Positions 35,721-45,083 of a stretch of DNA of 64,000 nt are shown here, in pieces. Where the stretch lies: contig NZ_JAEMUD010000003.1 in assembly GCF_018342475.1 (NCBI RefSeq), positions 62,001 through 126,000 on the forward strand, written 5' to 3'. This DNA is from Parachlamydia sp. AcF125 (GTDB lineage: Bacteria > Chlamydiota > Chlamydiia > Chlamydiales > Parachlamydiaceae). Within the stretch, counting starts at the first letter, position 1; each line of letters begins with the position of its first letter. The notes beneath the pieces were generated by a model. It had not been told where the DNA came from, searched no databases, and worked only from the letters and a program-made list of their open reading frames with translations. A program made the position numbers and the translations under genes.

Positions 35721-37781
35721 ATGAATTCTAACCCTTTTTTATCCCTGGAAAGCTTGCCCAATGAGTTGCTTTCCCCTATTTTAGAGACTTGTGCAACACC
35801 TTCCTTATTTAGCGTCTGCAGAAAATGGCGGGTCCTGCTAGTTAATGCTGTCATGCCAGCTCTTTATAAAAAAATAGCTGCCATCCATATGCCCCAGGTA
35901 AAGGATGATATCCAAAGAACGGCTATGTTGGATAAAACTTACCAACTAAAATCTGAGCTTACCCCTGCGGAAAAAGTGAATCAAATTTTTAAGCAAGTTT
36001 TTAGCCTGGCGTGCTCTTTATCTCCTCAGGAATTTCAACACGCCATAGAAAAAAAGAAAGATTTAACGATAGCTAATTACTCTTCTTACCTTCTTAACAT
36101 TAATCGCCTTTTGCTGTGGAAAAAACTTCCTGGTGGGGATGAATATTTGAGACGCGAAGAAATTAAATTTTTATCCTTGGAAAAAAAAGGAGAGCTCCTC
36201 CGAGAATGGATAGGAGAAAATTGCGAGAACTTAACTGAGCTAGATTTATCTCAAGTAGGCCTGACCTATTTACCGTCAGAAATAGGGCAACTGTCCCATA
36301 TACAAAGGCTTAATTTACAAGGGAACAGGCTTGCTACCCTTCCTGCGGAGATAGGACAATTGGCCCAGCTAGAGGAGCTAAGCTTAGACCAAAACCAGCT
36401 CACCAACCTTCCAACAGAGATAGAACAGCTGGTTGAGCTGCAAGGACTTTTTTTAAACCAGAATCAGCTAACCACTTTTCCTGCAGAGATAACACTGCTG
36501 TCCCAGTTGCGAGTGCTTGATTTAGAAGATAACAAGCTCTCTAGCCTACCGCTAAAAATAGGACAGCTGATCCAATTAGAACAGCTTTGCTTAAGCCAAA
36601 ATCAGTTTACAGATTTTCCAGTAGAGATAACGCAGTTATCTCAGTTGCAAGCACTTGATTTACAAAGGAACAAACTCATTAGTCTTCCAACGGAGATTGG
36701 GCTGCTATCTCAGCTTAGGCAGCTTAGCTTAAGCCAAAATCAGTTCACCGATTTTCCCTTAGAGATAAGGCAGCTATCTCAGTTGCAAAAACTTGATTTA
36801 CAAGGAAACAAACTCATCAGCCTTCCAGCGGAGATTGGGCTGCTATTTCAGCTTAGGCAGCTTAGCTTAAGCCAAAATCAGTTCATAGATTTTCCCTTAG
36901 AGATAAGGCAGCTATCTCAGTTGCAAAAACTTGATTTACAAGGAAACAAACTCATTAGTCTTCCAGCAGAGATTGGACTGCTATCTCAGCTCAGGGAGCT
37001 TCATTTAAAACATAATCGGCTTGCTATCCTTCCTGAAGAGATAGGGCAGCTGTCTCAGCTGCAAGTGCTTGACTTGCAAGGGAACAAACTTACTACCCTT
37101 CCAGTGGGAATAGGGCGGTTGCCTCAATTGCAAAGGCTTGATTTAGAAGATAATCAAATCGCTATCCTTCCCACGGAGATAGGGCGGCTAACTCGGCTGA
37201 TTCAATTTCGCTTAAAACATAATCAGCTCGCTATCCTTCCTGCAGAGATAGGGCAGCTGTCTCAGTTACAAGTGCTTGATTTAGATGATAATAATCTCAC
37301 TGACCTTCCAGCGGAGATAGGGCAGCTGTTCCAGCTAGGGGTGCTTAGCTTAAGCCAAAATCGGTTAAGGACCTTTCCTACAGTAATGCAGCTGTCTCGG
37401 CTGCTAGTGCTTGACTTAAGCTATAACCAGCTCACTAGTGTTTGTGAAGAGATAAAACATCTGACCCAGCTAGAGGGACTTGACTTAAGAAAAAACCAAC
37501 TTGCTAGTCTTCCAAAAGAGATAGGACAGCTGACTCAGTTAAAGTGGCTGGACTTAAGCCAAAACCAACTCACCAGCCTTCCAGAAGAGATAGGACAGCT
37601 ATCTCGGTTGCAAGCGCTTATTTTAAAAGATAACAAGCTCACTAGCCTTCCTGAAGAGATAACGCACCTGTCCCAACTAGAAATACTTGATTTAACTGAA
37701 AACACGCTCGCTAACCTTCCTGTAGGGATAAGGCGGCTACCTGCATTAAAGGAGCTTAATTTGGAGGAAAACCTGTTATGA
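35721..37781 (+). CDS. F-box-like leucine-rich repeat protein 4
   Basis: 686 aa; AGAGGT before the ATG. F-box-like residues ~8-42 (SLESLPNELLSPILETCATP), shared linker, then about 22 repeats of 23 residues with diverse concave-face residues. One repeat is a residue short (LRTFPTVMQLSRLLVLDLSYN). Two adjacent blocks (around 36596-36990) repeat almost exactly, a trace of local duplication. Length equals that of protein 3 although the repeats differ. It lies in a same-strand row with 33305 and 38133, each with its own upstream box. Confidence 0.9.
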   Translation: MNSNPFLSLESLPNELLSPILETCATPSLFSVCRKWRVLLVNAVMPALYKKIAAIHMPQVKDDIQRTAMLDKTYQLKSELTPAEKVNQIFKQVFSLACSLSPQEFQHAIEKKKDLTIANYSSYLLNINRLLLWKKLPGGDEYLRREEIKFLSLEKKGELLREWIGENCENLTELDLSQVGLTYLPSEIGQLSHIQRLNLQGNRLATLPAEIGQLAQLEELSLDQNQLTNLPTEIEQLVELQGLFLNQNQLTTFPAEITLLSQLRVLDLEDNKLSSLPLKIGQLIQLEQLCLSQNQFTDFPVEITQLSQLQALDLQRNKLISLPTEIGLLSQLRQLSLSQNQFTDFPLEIRQLSQLQKLDLQGNKLISLPAEIGLLFQLRQLSLSQNQFIDFPLEIRQLSQLQKLDLQGNKLISLPAEIGLLSQLRELHLKHNRLAILPEEIGQLSQLQVLDLQGNKLTTLPVGIGRLPQLQRLDLEDNQIAILPTEIGRLTRLIQFRLKHNQLAILPAEIGQLSQLQVLDLDDNNLTDLPAEIGQLFQLGVLSLSQNRLRTFPTVMQLSRLLVLDLSYNQLTSVCEEIKHLTQLEGLDLRKNQLASLPKEIGQLTQLKWLDLSQNQLTSLPEEIGQLSRLQALILKDNKLTSLPEEITHLSQLEILDLTENTLANLPVGIRRLPALKELNLEENLL

Positions 37782-37789
37782 AGTATTCA

Positions 37790-38130
37790 GCACAAAAGCC
37801 GCTCAATGCTTTTATGCATGGGAGCGTGGAATAGCGCTCCCTGTTATGCTTGCCCCATTCTTAATCACCTAAGCCGCTCTTTAGAACAAGCGCTAGTGCT
37901 TACATAAGTGGTAGATAAGGTAAAAGACAAAAAAAGGGGCCTATTGGCCATTAACGAAATGAAAGATAAGGGTAAGAGTAAAGCCAATAACATATTGTCT
38001 GCAAGAAAACCTTGTTTAAATTTGCTTTTATGAAATGCGTCACAGCTGGTTGAAATTGGCTTTACTTTTCTTTGTTTTTTTAGGCTACCCAAAAAATATA
38101 CAGATTAAAAACCATCAACTTAAGAGGTAA
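37790..38130. repeat. Repeated spacer, second copy, with upstream box
   Basis: Counterpart of 35380-35720. The box is at 38059-38085 and the inverted repeat at 38076-38096. The minus-strand frame 37865-38092 is still open. Confidence 0.65.
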
Positions 38131-38132
38131 AA

Positions 38133-39505
38133 ATGAATTCTAACCCTTTTTTATCCCTGGAAAGCTTGCCCAATGAATTGCTCTATCCTATTTTAGAGAC
38201 TTGCGCAACCCCTTCCTTATTTAGCGTCTGCAGAAGTTGGCGGATTCTGCTAGTTAATGCTGTCATGCCGGCTCTTTATAGAAAAATAGCTGCTCTCCAT
38301 ATTCCCCAGGGAAAGAATGATATTCAAAAAACGGCTATATTGGATCAAATTTACCAACTAAAATCTGAGCTTACCCCCGCAGAAAAAGTGAACCAAATTT
38401 TTAAGCAAGTTTTTAGCTTAGCAGACTCTTTATCTTCTAAGGAATTTAGACAGACAGTAGAAGAAAGGAGAGATTTAACAATAGCTAACTATTCTTCTTA
38501 CCTTCTTAACATTAATCGCCTTTTGCTTTGGAAAAAGCTTCCTGGCGGGGAGGAATATTTAAGCCGTGAAGAAATTAAATTTTTATCCTTAGAAAAAAAG
38601 GAGAGCTTCTACGAAAATGGATAGGAGAAAATTGCGAACACTTAACCGAGCTAGTTTTATTTCAAGCAGGCTTAACCTATTTACCACCAGAAATAGGGCT
38701 GTTGCCCTACCTACAACATCTTGAATTACAAGAAAACAGTCTCACTAGTCTTCCTATAGAGATAGGACAGTTGACTCAGCTAGAGTGGCTGGATTTAAGC
38801 GAAAACCAACTCACCAGCCTTCCAAAAGGAGTAGAACAGCTGTCCCAGCTAGAAGGGCTTGGCTTAAGAAAAAATCAACTCGCTAGTCTTCCAAAAGAGA
38901 TAGGGCAGCTGACTCAGTTAAATTGGCTGGACTTAAGCGAAAACCAACTCACCAGCCTTCCAAAAGAGATAGGACAGCTGGTCCAGCTAGAGGGGCTTGG
39001 CTTAAGAAAAAATCAACTCGCTAGTCTTCCAAAAGAGATAGGACAGCTGACCCAGCTAGAGGGGCTTGACTTAAGAAAAAACCAACTCGCTAGTCTTCCA
39101 AAAGAGATAGGACAGCTGGCTCAGCTAGAGGGACTGGACTTAAGCGAAAACCAACTCACCAGCCTTCCAAAAGAGATAGAACAGCTGGCCCAGTTAGAAA
39201 GGCTTTACTTAAGCTGCAACCAGTTCCTCAGCTTTCCAAAAGAGACGGGGCAGCTGCCTGGGTTGATAAAGCTTGGCTTAGAGGGTAACAAGCTTTCTAG
39301 CCTCCCAGTAGAAATAAGGCAGCTATCGAGCCTGCAGCATCTTGACTTACAACGCAATCAGCTCTCTAGCCTTCCTGCGGAGATAGGACAGCTGTCTCAG
39401 CTACGAAAGCTTGATTTAAGCCATAACCGGATCGCCAATCTTCCTGCAGGGATAAGGCAGCTACCTGCATTAAAGGAGCTTAATTTGGAGGAAAACCTGT
39501 TATGA
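38133..39505 (+). pseudogene. F-box-like leucine-rich repeat protein 5, frameshifted in an A-tract
   Basis: The F-box and linker are intact (starting MNSNPFLSLESLPNELLYPI) up to ~38600, where the coding strand has seven A in a run. The intact paralogues at 33305, 35721 and 20415 have eight. The lost base causes a stop at 38622-38624. Restoring one A joins the frame to the downstream LRR part (ten or so repeats to 39505, ending LKELNLEENLL), giving a normal protein of about 457 aa. Everything else is undamaged, so this may be a slippage-switchable gene, a recent mutation or a sequencing error. The downstream open part begins with no credible start codon. Confidence 0.8.
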
Positions 39506-39840
39506 AATATTCGGCATAAAACCCGTTCGATGCTTTTTTGCATAAGAACGTGGGATAGCGCTCCCAGTTAAGCTTGCCCCATTCTTAATCTCCTGTGCCG
39601 CTCTTTAGGGCAAGCGCTGGTGCCCATACATAAATTACAGATAAGTTAAAAGACAAAAAGTGACCTTTTGACCATTTGAGAGATGGGATTGCTAACTGCC
39701 AGTGTGACCCTCACAGGGGAAGTAAAGGTAAGGGTAAAATCAATAACATATTGGCCGCAAGAAATCCTCTTTTAAACCTGTTTTTGCGAAATACGTCACA
39801 GCTTGTTGAAATTGGCTTTACTTTTTCTATTTTTTTTACA

Positions 39841-40324
39841 AAAAAACCAGCTCACTAACCTTCCTGTAGAGATAGGGCAGCTGTCTGAGTTGGAATATCT
39901 TTATTTAGAAGATAACCAGCTCACCAGCCTTCCCGCAGAAATAGGACAATTGATCCAGCTACAGTGGCTTGATTTACGAAGAAACCTACTCACCAGCATT
40001 CCAGCAGAGATAGGGCAGCTGCGTAAGTTGCAAGTGGCTGAATTAAGCCATAATCAGCTCACCAGCCTTCCAACAGAGGCGGTTCAGCTAGCCCAGCTAA
40101 AACTCTTTTACTTAGACCACAATCAGTTAAAGACTTTGCCAGCAGAGATAGCACAGCTATCTCTGCTTAGGCAGCTTTGCATACAACATAACCCACTCAC
40201 CAGCATTCCTATAGAAATAAGGCTGCTGTTCCAGTCACTATGTGTTGATGCAGAAGATAGCGAGGGCGAAAGCATACCCGAAGCCCCTTCTAATTCGAGC
40301 AAAAAAAGAAGACTAAATTTTTAA
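39841..40324 (+). pseudogene. Truncated F-box/LRR gene lacking F-box and start
   Basis: The repeated spacer (39515-39840), including its promoter-like box, runs directly into LRR codons (KNQLTNLPVEIGQL). The F-box, linker and first repeats are deleted. Six to seven repeats and a different charged tail (DAEDSEGESIPEAPSNSSKK) follow. No start codon with a ribosome binding site is present. The deletion joined a T-run/A-run in the spacer to an A-rich repeat junction. Confidence 0.75.
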
Positions 40325-40535
40325 GCAAGCTTTTAACTTAGCTCGCTCATTATCTTCTCAACATTCATCCCCTTTTGCTTGGAAGAAAACTTCCTGGAGA
40401 ATACTTAAGCCACGAAGAAGTTAAATCTTTATTCGCGGAAGGAAAAGAAGGGCTTCTTAAGTAAGATATAACAACTTCTCTAGCCTTTATGAAGAGATAA
40501 GGCTGTTGTCTCAGTTAAAAGTGCTTAAATTATAG
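40311..40535 (+). pseudogene. Decayed remnant of another F-box/LRR gene
   Basis: From AATTTTTAAGCAAGC onward the bases match the linker region of the family (FKQVFSLARSL, then LLLWKKLPG, then the LSLEKKGGLL region), then a scrap of LRR, all with deletions and stops. Together with 39841-40324 it shows at least two further family members have been lost here. Confidence 0.65.
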
Positions 40536-40626
40536 GATTTTAATTTTAAACTTACCCAATCGCTAAAAAATGAATGACTAGACCCCCTAGCAATCGAGCG
40601 ATTTTTTTTTTAAGCTTTCCCTAATC

Positions 40627-40929
40627 TTATATTTTAAGTTGGTTCAAAATACTGCGAGGAGGTTCATACTTGGCGAGCAAGGCGGCAAAAAACCTTTCCC
40701 CACATAAGTTAGCATTGCCTAGGATATCAGCTTGATCAACTTTTATTTTTGGAAATAAATAACGCACTAGCCAGAAGTTAAGTAAGGATGCCGCATGGTG
40801 CTTGACAGCAAAAAGGGGCGATGTTATTAAAACCCACTTTGGCAGAAATGAAACTGTCTCTATGATGGCGTTTACCTGCAATGGAGTAAATACACGCTTA
40901 ACAATAATAGGCCTAGCAGAAGATTTGCC
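40627..40929 (-). CDS. Unidentified protein or gene remnant (about 100 codons)
   Basis: A frame open from a stop just right of 40929 reads KRAGKSSARPIIVKRVFTPL and then a hydrophobic stretch (WVLITSPLFAVKHHAASLL) to TAA at 40627. The only plausible starts are TTG or GTG with no ribosome binding site. Composition looks coding, but no family is recognised. Next to a decayed Nudix gene, it may itself be a remnant. Confidence 0.3.
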   Translation of the reverse strand, partial: GKSSARPIIVKRVFTPLQVNAIIETVSFLPKWVLITSPLFAVKHHAASLLNFWLVRYLFPKIKVDQADILGNANLCGERFFAALLAKYEPPRSILNQLKI

Positions 40930-40958
40930 GGCCCGCTTTCATTGATTTACAATCGATT

Positions 40959-41106
40959 TTAATCGGCATCTTTTATTTCCGTCTTATCGATCTCCATTTT
41001 CCCTGCTGAAACTTCCTAAGCTTCCTGGCTCTGCTCTTCCATAAACCATCCCAAGAAGCAAAAAATTATCCTTTGTCGCTACATACGCCGCTGCAACGTC
41101 TATCTT
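40959..41106 (-). pseudogene. Decayed Nudix-type gene fragment
   Basis: On the - strand KIDVAAAYVATKDNFLLLGM and RAEPGSLGSFS, then after a frameshift SAGKMEIDKTEIKDAD, follow the start of a Nudix hydrolase up to the Nudix box (LLLL...EPGSWGxPxGKME). The catalytic helix REUxEE is missing. The intact Nudix gene at 41260 is a different, better conserved member. Confidence 0.45.
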
Positions 41107-41259
41107 AAAAGAAAATCCTTCTAATCTTTCTTCTTAAACAAATGTTTCTGCATGCATCCTACTTACTAATTTTAAGTCGGCCAATTTCCTCTTCCAAAAC
41201 CATCAACGCAACTATTCGAGCGCTTATAAGACCTTTAAGGCTTTTAGATCCAGAGCTCA

Positions 41260-41733
41260 TTAAAACTGACAATCTAATAAATCATTTAGTGGAAATTTAT
41301 CTCTTAAAGAAACAATTGTCGGAAAAAGCGGTGAAGGAGGATCCTCCCAATCAAACCACTCCCATCCCTCACATTTATGAGGTTCTAACAATTGGGGTTC
41401 CCCGCTAAAACGATCCACCAAGACAAACAAGGTAATATAATGGTTTTGGCCTTGTTCCATCACATTTTCAATCCAAGGACCAAGCCTTAAGGAGATCGCA
41501 TCTAGGCCTGTCTCTTCCTTTAATTCCCTACGGGCACAAGCTTCCACACTTTCTCCAAATTCCAGATGTCCTCCCGGACAAGCCCATTGCCCCTCTCCAA
41601 GAGAGCCTTTTCTTTTTCCCAACAAAATTTTTTGGTTTCTCAAGACAATCGTAGCAACTCCAATTAAAGGTCGTCTCTTTTCTGCTTGAGCACTAGTAAA
41701 CCTGTGCAGGCCTAAAACTTGATCGCTTTCCAT
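41260..41733 (-). CDS. Nudix hydrolase
   Basis: 157 aa from ATG 41733 (MESDQVLGL), chosen because AGAAG lies before it; an upstream ATG at 41790 would add a hydrophobic stretch without a binding site. The Nudix box is complete at ~55-77: GGHLEFGES, then ARRELKEETGL, with the REUxEExGU metal-binding helix. It hydrolyses a nucleoside diphosphate linked to another group; the position of the WACPGG loop and the C-terminal W-x-W (GWEWFDWED) resemble MutT/ADP-ribose-type housekeeping enzymes. The exact substrate cannot be read from sequence. Confidence 0.9.
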   Translation of the reverse strand: MESDQVLGLHRFTSAQAEKRRPLIGVATIVLRNQKILLGKRKGSLGEGQWACPGGHLEFGESVEACARRELKEETGLDAISLRLGPWIENVMEQGQNHYITLFVLVDRFSGEPQLLEPHKCEGWEWFDWEDPPSPLFPTIVSLRDKFPLNDLLDCQF

Positions 41734-41879
41734 CTGGCACTTCTTTTTGGCTAAACTATTTAATGTAGAAAGGAGCAAAATAAGCTGCATGTTTCAACAA
41801 TGGGCGATGGATATGTTACAAGATTGTCCCTTAGACAGAAACGATTTTATTAAAATAGTTGCACGCTTTGCTCTGGTAC

Positions 41880-44159
41880 TTATGATTGATTTTCTTGTTG
41901 CCTTAAGCAAAGAAAAGAATCCGGCTCTGAAGCTTGAAAAAAAGAAACTTCAGCTGTACTAATATCATACATCGCTCCAACAAGAGCAATTTTCCTTTGC
42001 CTAATGAGTGCATCTAAAGTAGAGCTGTTTTTACGAATCTCTTGCATGGTTTGAAGAACATTTTTATAGGCGATTTCATTAAAATAATTTTCTTTCTGCT
42101 CAGGGCTCCAATGAGCAAACCCTTTGCAGTCGTTCACGTCAATTGACTTTTGAATCTCCATGATCAAAGAATCCAAATTCATACACCCTGTAGCTTCAGC
42201 TGCCGTCTGTTGCTTGCAAACAAAATCAACAGAGGCCTTAACAGCCCCGCAGGAAGTGTGTCCCATGACCAGAATCAACTTTGCTCCAGCTACTGCACAG
42301 CTATATTCGATACTTCCCAAAACTTTAGGGCTCACGACATTTCCAGCAATGCGTACGCTAAAGATATCGCCTAAGCTCAAATCAAAAATAAGCTCCACCG
42401 GAGAGCGAGAGTCGATGCAGCTTAAAACCACTGCCATAGGAAATTGCCCTCTGGAAGTCACATTGAGTTGCCGATCTAAATCCCGGGTTAGGCGGGTTCC
42501 CTCCCGAAAACGGAGATTGCCCTCCTGAAGGATTTCCAGGATGCGATCTGGCGTTAAATTTTTTTGCATTTCTGGGCTGCTAACATCCACATATCGGATG
42601 CGATCTTCTAATTGGGGATATTTATTTTTAAATCCTATCAGGCTGACGGCCACTTTGCGCGTTGTGGCTGTCGTATTCTGAAAATCGGTAAGTAAGTCCA
42701 AAATATCGGGGTCAATGTAATCGGTGTTATTTGCATCAATTAATACATGTCCCCCCGCAGGAATGTTTTTTAAGGTATTTTCAAGAGAAGCCCGGTTGAA
42801 AAAGCTCACTTGATTAGGCAGCTCAATATGTAACACTTCATCGCCTGTAGCATGCTTCTCTATAACTTTTTTGATAGGGCGCCTAATATTACTATGTAAA
42901 ATGAAGCAAATGGAAATGCCTAAGCCAATCAAGACACCCATTAAAAGATCTGTAAACACAATCGCACTGACCGTGATGATAAAAGGCAGAAATTGATTTT
43001 TTCCTTCCCTCCACATCTGCATTAAAAGTTTTGGGCTAGCCAGCTTTAGCCCTGTAATTAAAAGAATGGCAGCTAAAGCAGAAAGAGGAATTTGGTTTAA
43101 CCAATTAGGGATTAAAATCACGCTAGCCAAAATTAAAAAGCCATGCCAGATTGCGCTAAGCTTAGTTCTTGCTCCGGCATTAATATTCACCGAGCTGCGT
43201 ACAATCACGCTAGTAACAGGCAACGCCCCTATAAGCCCTGCCACAACATTCCCCATTCCCTGGGCAAATAATTCCCGATTAGGCGGGCTTATGCGCTGTA
43301 AAGGATCGATCTTATCTACAGCTTCTAAGTTTAGTAATGTCTCCAGAGAAGCAACTAAAGCAATCGTCATAGCAGCCACGTATACGGAGGAATTTTTTAG
43401 AATACTCCAATCGGGGAAGGTGAAAAAAGCAAAAGCATTATTTGCAGGATCGACTACGGGCACTTGAACGAGATGACTAGAATCTAGCATCCAATACCCA
43501 CCATATTGCCTTAAAAATAAGCTGGCTATAACGCTTAAAACAATAACAACTAAAGGGGCTGGAATTTGGGAGTTCTTTAAGACCTGAAATTTGTCCCAAA
43601 ATACTAATAAAAAAATTGAAAGGATACCGATCAAAGCGGCTCCTGGATGCATATCAAAAAAAGTTTCAAAAATTCCGGAAAAAGTATTTTGATTGTTAGC
43701 TTGCATAAAAGATTTATTGCCTATGGGATCCGCGTCATGGCCCAGGAGATGGGGGATTTGTTTCAAAACTAAAATAACCCCGATAGCCCACAACAAACCT
43801 TTGATTACACTAGAAGGGAAAAAAGCAGCAATAAAACCCAATTGGCTAATACTTAAGATAATTTGGATAACTCCAGCAATAACGACGGCAGCAAGGAAGG
43901 CTTCAAAAGTACCCAAATGGTGGATTTGAGCTGCTACTACAGCAGTTAATCCAGCTGCCGGTCCGCTTACACTTGTACTAGAGCCACTAAATGCACCAAC
44001 GATAATCCCCCCTACAATTCCCGCTAGTATGCCGGAGAAAAGTGGGGCATTGGAGGCCAAAGCTATCCCTAAACACAAAGGCAGCGCAACAAGAAAAACG
44101 ACCAGCCCTGAAATTAAATCGTATGAAAGAGTTCTCGAGAAGGAATAACGCGCCATCAT
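41880..44159 (-). CDS. SulP-family anion transporter fused to a beta-carbonic anhydrase
   Basis: 759 aa. Residues ~10-425 contain the SulP transporter (about 12-14 helices, with the ALPLCLGIALAS and SVSGPAAGLTA signatures), ~440-545 a STAS domain, and ~555-745 a beta-carbonic anhydrase with zinc ligands and dyad CIDSR at 581-585 and HTSC at 634-637. The fusion suggests a bicarbonate importer or exporter coupled to CO2 interconversion at the inner face of the membrane. All catalytic residues are present. Two adjacent ATGs mark the start. Confidence 0.93.
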   Translation of the reverse strand: MMARYSFSRTLSYDLISGLVVFLVALPLCLGIALASNAPLFSGILAGIVGGIIVGAFSGSSTSVSGPAAGLTAVVAAQIHHLGTFEAFLAAVVIAGVIQIILSISQLGFIAAFFPSSVIKGLLWAIGVILVLKQIPHLLGHDADPIGNKSFMQANNQNTFSGIFETFFDMHPGAALIGILSIFLLVFWDKFQVLKNSQIPAPLVVIVLSVIASLFLRQYGGYWMLDSSHLVQVPVVDPANNAFAFFTFPDWSILKNSSVYVAAMTIALVASLETLLNLEAVDKIDPLQRISPPNRELFAQGMGNVVAGLIGALPVTSVIVRSSVNINAGARTKLSAIWHGFLILASVILIPNWLNQIPLSALAAILLITGLKLASPKLLMQMWREGKNQFLPFIITVSAIVFTDLLMGVLIGLGISICFILHSNIRRPIKKVIEKHATGDEVLHIELPNQVSFFNRASLENTLKNIPAGGHVLIDANNTDYIDPDILDLLTDFQNTTATTRKVAVSLIGFKNKYPQLEDRIRYVDVSSPEMQKNLTPDRILEILQEGNLRFREGTRLTRDLDRQLNVTSRGQFPMAVVLSCIDSRSPVELIFDLSLGDIFSVRIAGNVVSPKVLGSIEYSCAVAGAKLILVMGHTSCGAVKASVDFVCKQQTAAEATGCMNLDSLIMEIQKSIDVNDCKGFAHWSPEQKENYFNEIAYKNVLQTMQEIRKNSSTLDALIRQRKIALVGAMYDISTAEVSFFQASEPDSFLCLRQQENQS

Positions 44160-44281
44160 TGTAAAAATTCTCCGACGAATTGCAGATAAAGCTCAATTTT
44201 TTATAAATAATTTATTTGAATCGTCTTTGTCTACCCCTTTTTTTCAAGTATTTAATCACGCCTTTAAAGAGAAAGGATTAC

Positions 44282-44492
44282 ATGTCGAAAAAAGGAAAGA
44301 AGTTGATCTTAGGGAGGAAAGAGCTATCCCCTCCCCCAAGCTCGTTAGACGAAAGGGAGAAGCGATTGCTAAAACGTCCATAAAAGCAGGTGGAGAAAAA
44401 GTAAACAAGCTGCCTATTTGATCGATCTCTCCGAATATGAAAAAGAAAAGGTAGCGCTTATCTACCTTTGTGAAAAATTGAAAAAAACCTAG
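44282..44492 (+). pseudogene. Small gene split by a frameshift
   Basis: ATG 44282 has AAAGGA at the right distance and encodes MSKKGKKLILGRKELSPPPS plus 13 residues to a TAA at 44381. A second frame continues with KSKQAAYLIDLSEYEKEKVA and LIYLCEKLKKT to TAG 44490. A small indel between ~44370 and 44400 would join them into one ~70-residue charged protein. No family is recognised. Confidence 0.35.
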
Positions 44493-45083
44493 AGAAAGTG
44501 GAGGGTAATTTCGAAAAATCCTAAAACAATTTTGTGCATAAATTCAGGCGTGAAAAAGTGCACTTTTTTACAAACTTTTTATTAACGCGCCAGGATTGAT
44601 TAACAGTGGGGATAAAGGAAGCGAGCTGTCATTAAAGGGAATGGATAGTAAATGTTTATTTTTCTATTTTCTTAAGGTGGCTAGACCCACTTTTCTTCCA
44701 CTTCTGGAATTTTTGAATATTTTCCACCGTTTTCTCCCTCATATAGAGGCTAATCACCCCTTGGCTAGCCAAGAAGGAGGCTTCCTTTAATTCCCATTTT
44801 GCATTGCCTATTCTTATTTTCCTTTTATGGGAAGATACTGTAAATTCATCCTATTTTCGTCATTCTCATTAAAGCGCACCTACCCAATTTAATAACCTCA
44901 TAATTAAGATTAAAACCCCATTAATTGTTTGCCTATAAATGACAATATAAATAAAAGTAAAATAGTCCAACTAACAAAATTGCGGTAGCTTCAATTAATT
45001 CTATTATTTTCTTTACCCTTTCTTATAAGAATAATTCTTAACGAGAGAGTAAGGGATAGTCACACTGTTAAAGGAGGTTATAT
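44493..45083. other. Intergenic, no supported gene
   Basis: AT-rich sequence between a decayed small gene and the DUF2267 gene. Open frames here (for example 44596-44790) lack binding sites and similarity. A strong AAAGGAGG site directly precedes the next gene at its right end. Confidence 0.5.

Noticed and set aside
41142-41408. Plus-strand frame of 88 codons opposite the Nudix gene
   Set aside because: Its second half is antisense to conserved Nudix codons; no binding site or family.
42160-43467. Several plus-strand frames opposite the SulP-carbonic anhydrase gene
   Set aside because: All are antisense to a well-conserved gene and carry no motif of their own.
44596-44790. Frame of 64 codons before the DUF2267 gene
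   Set aside because: No ribosome binding site, no similarity, and phenylalanine-rich composition typical of AT-rich noise.
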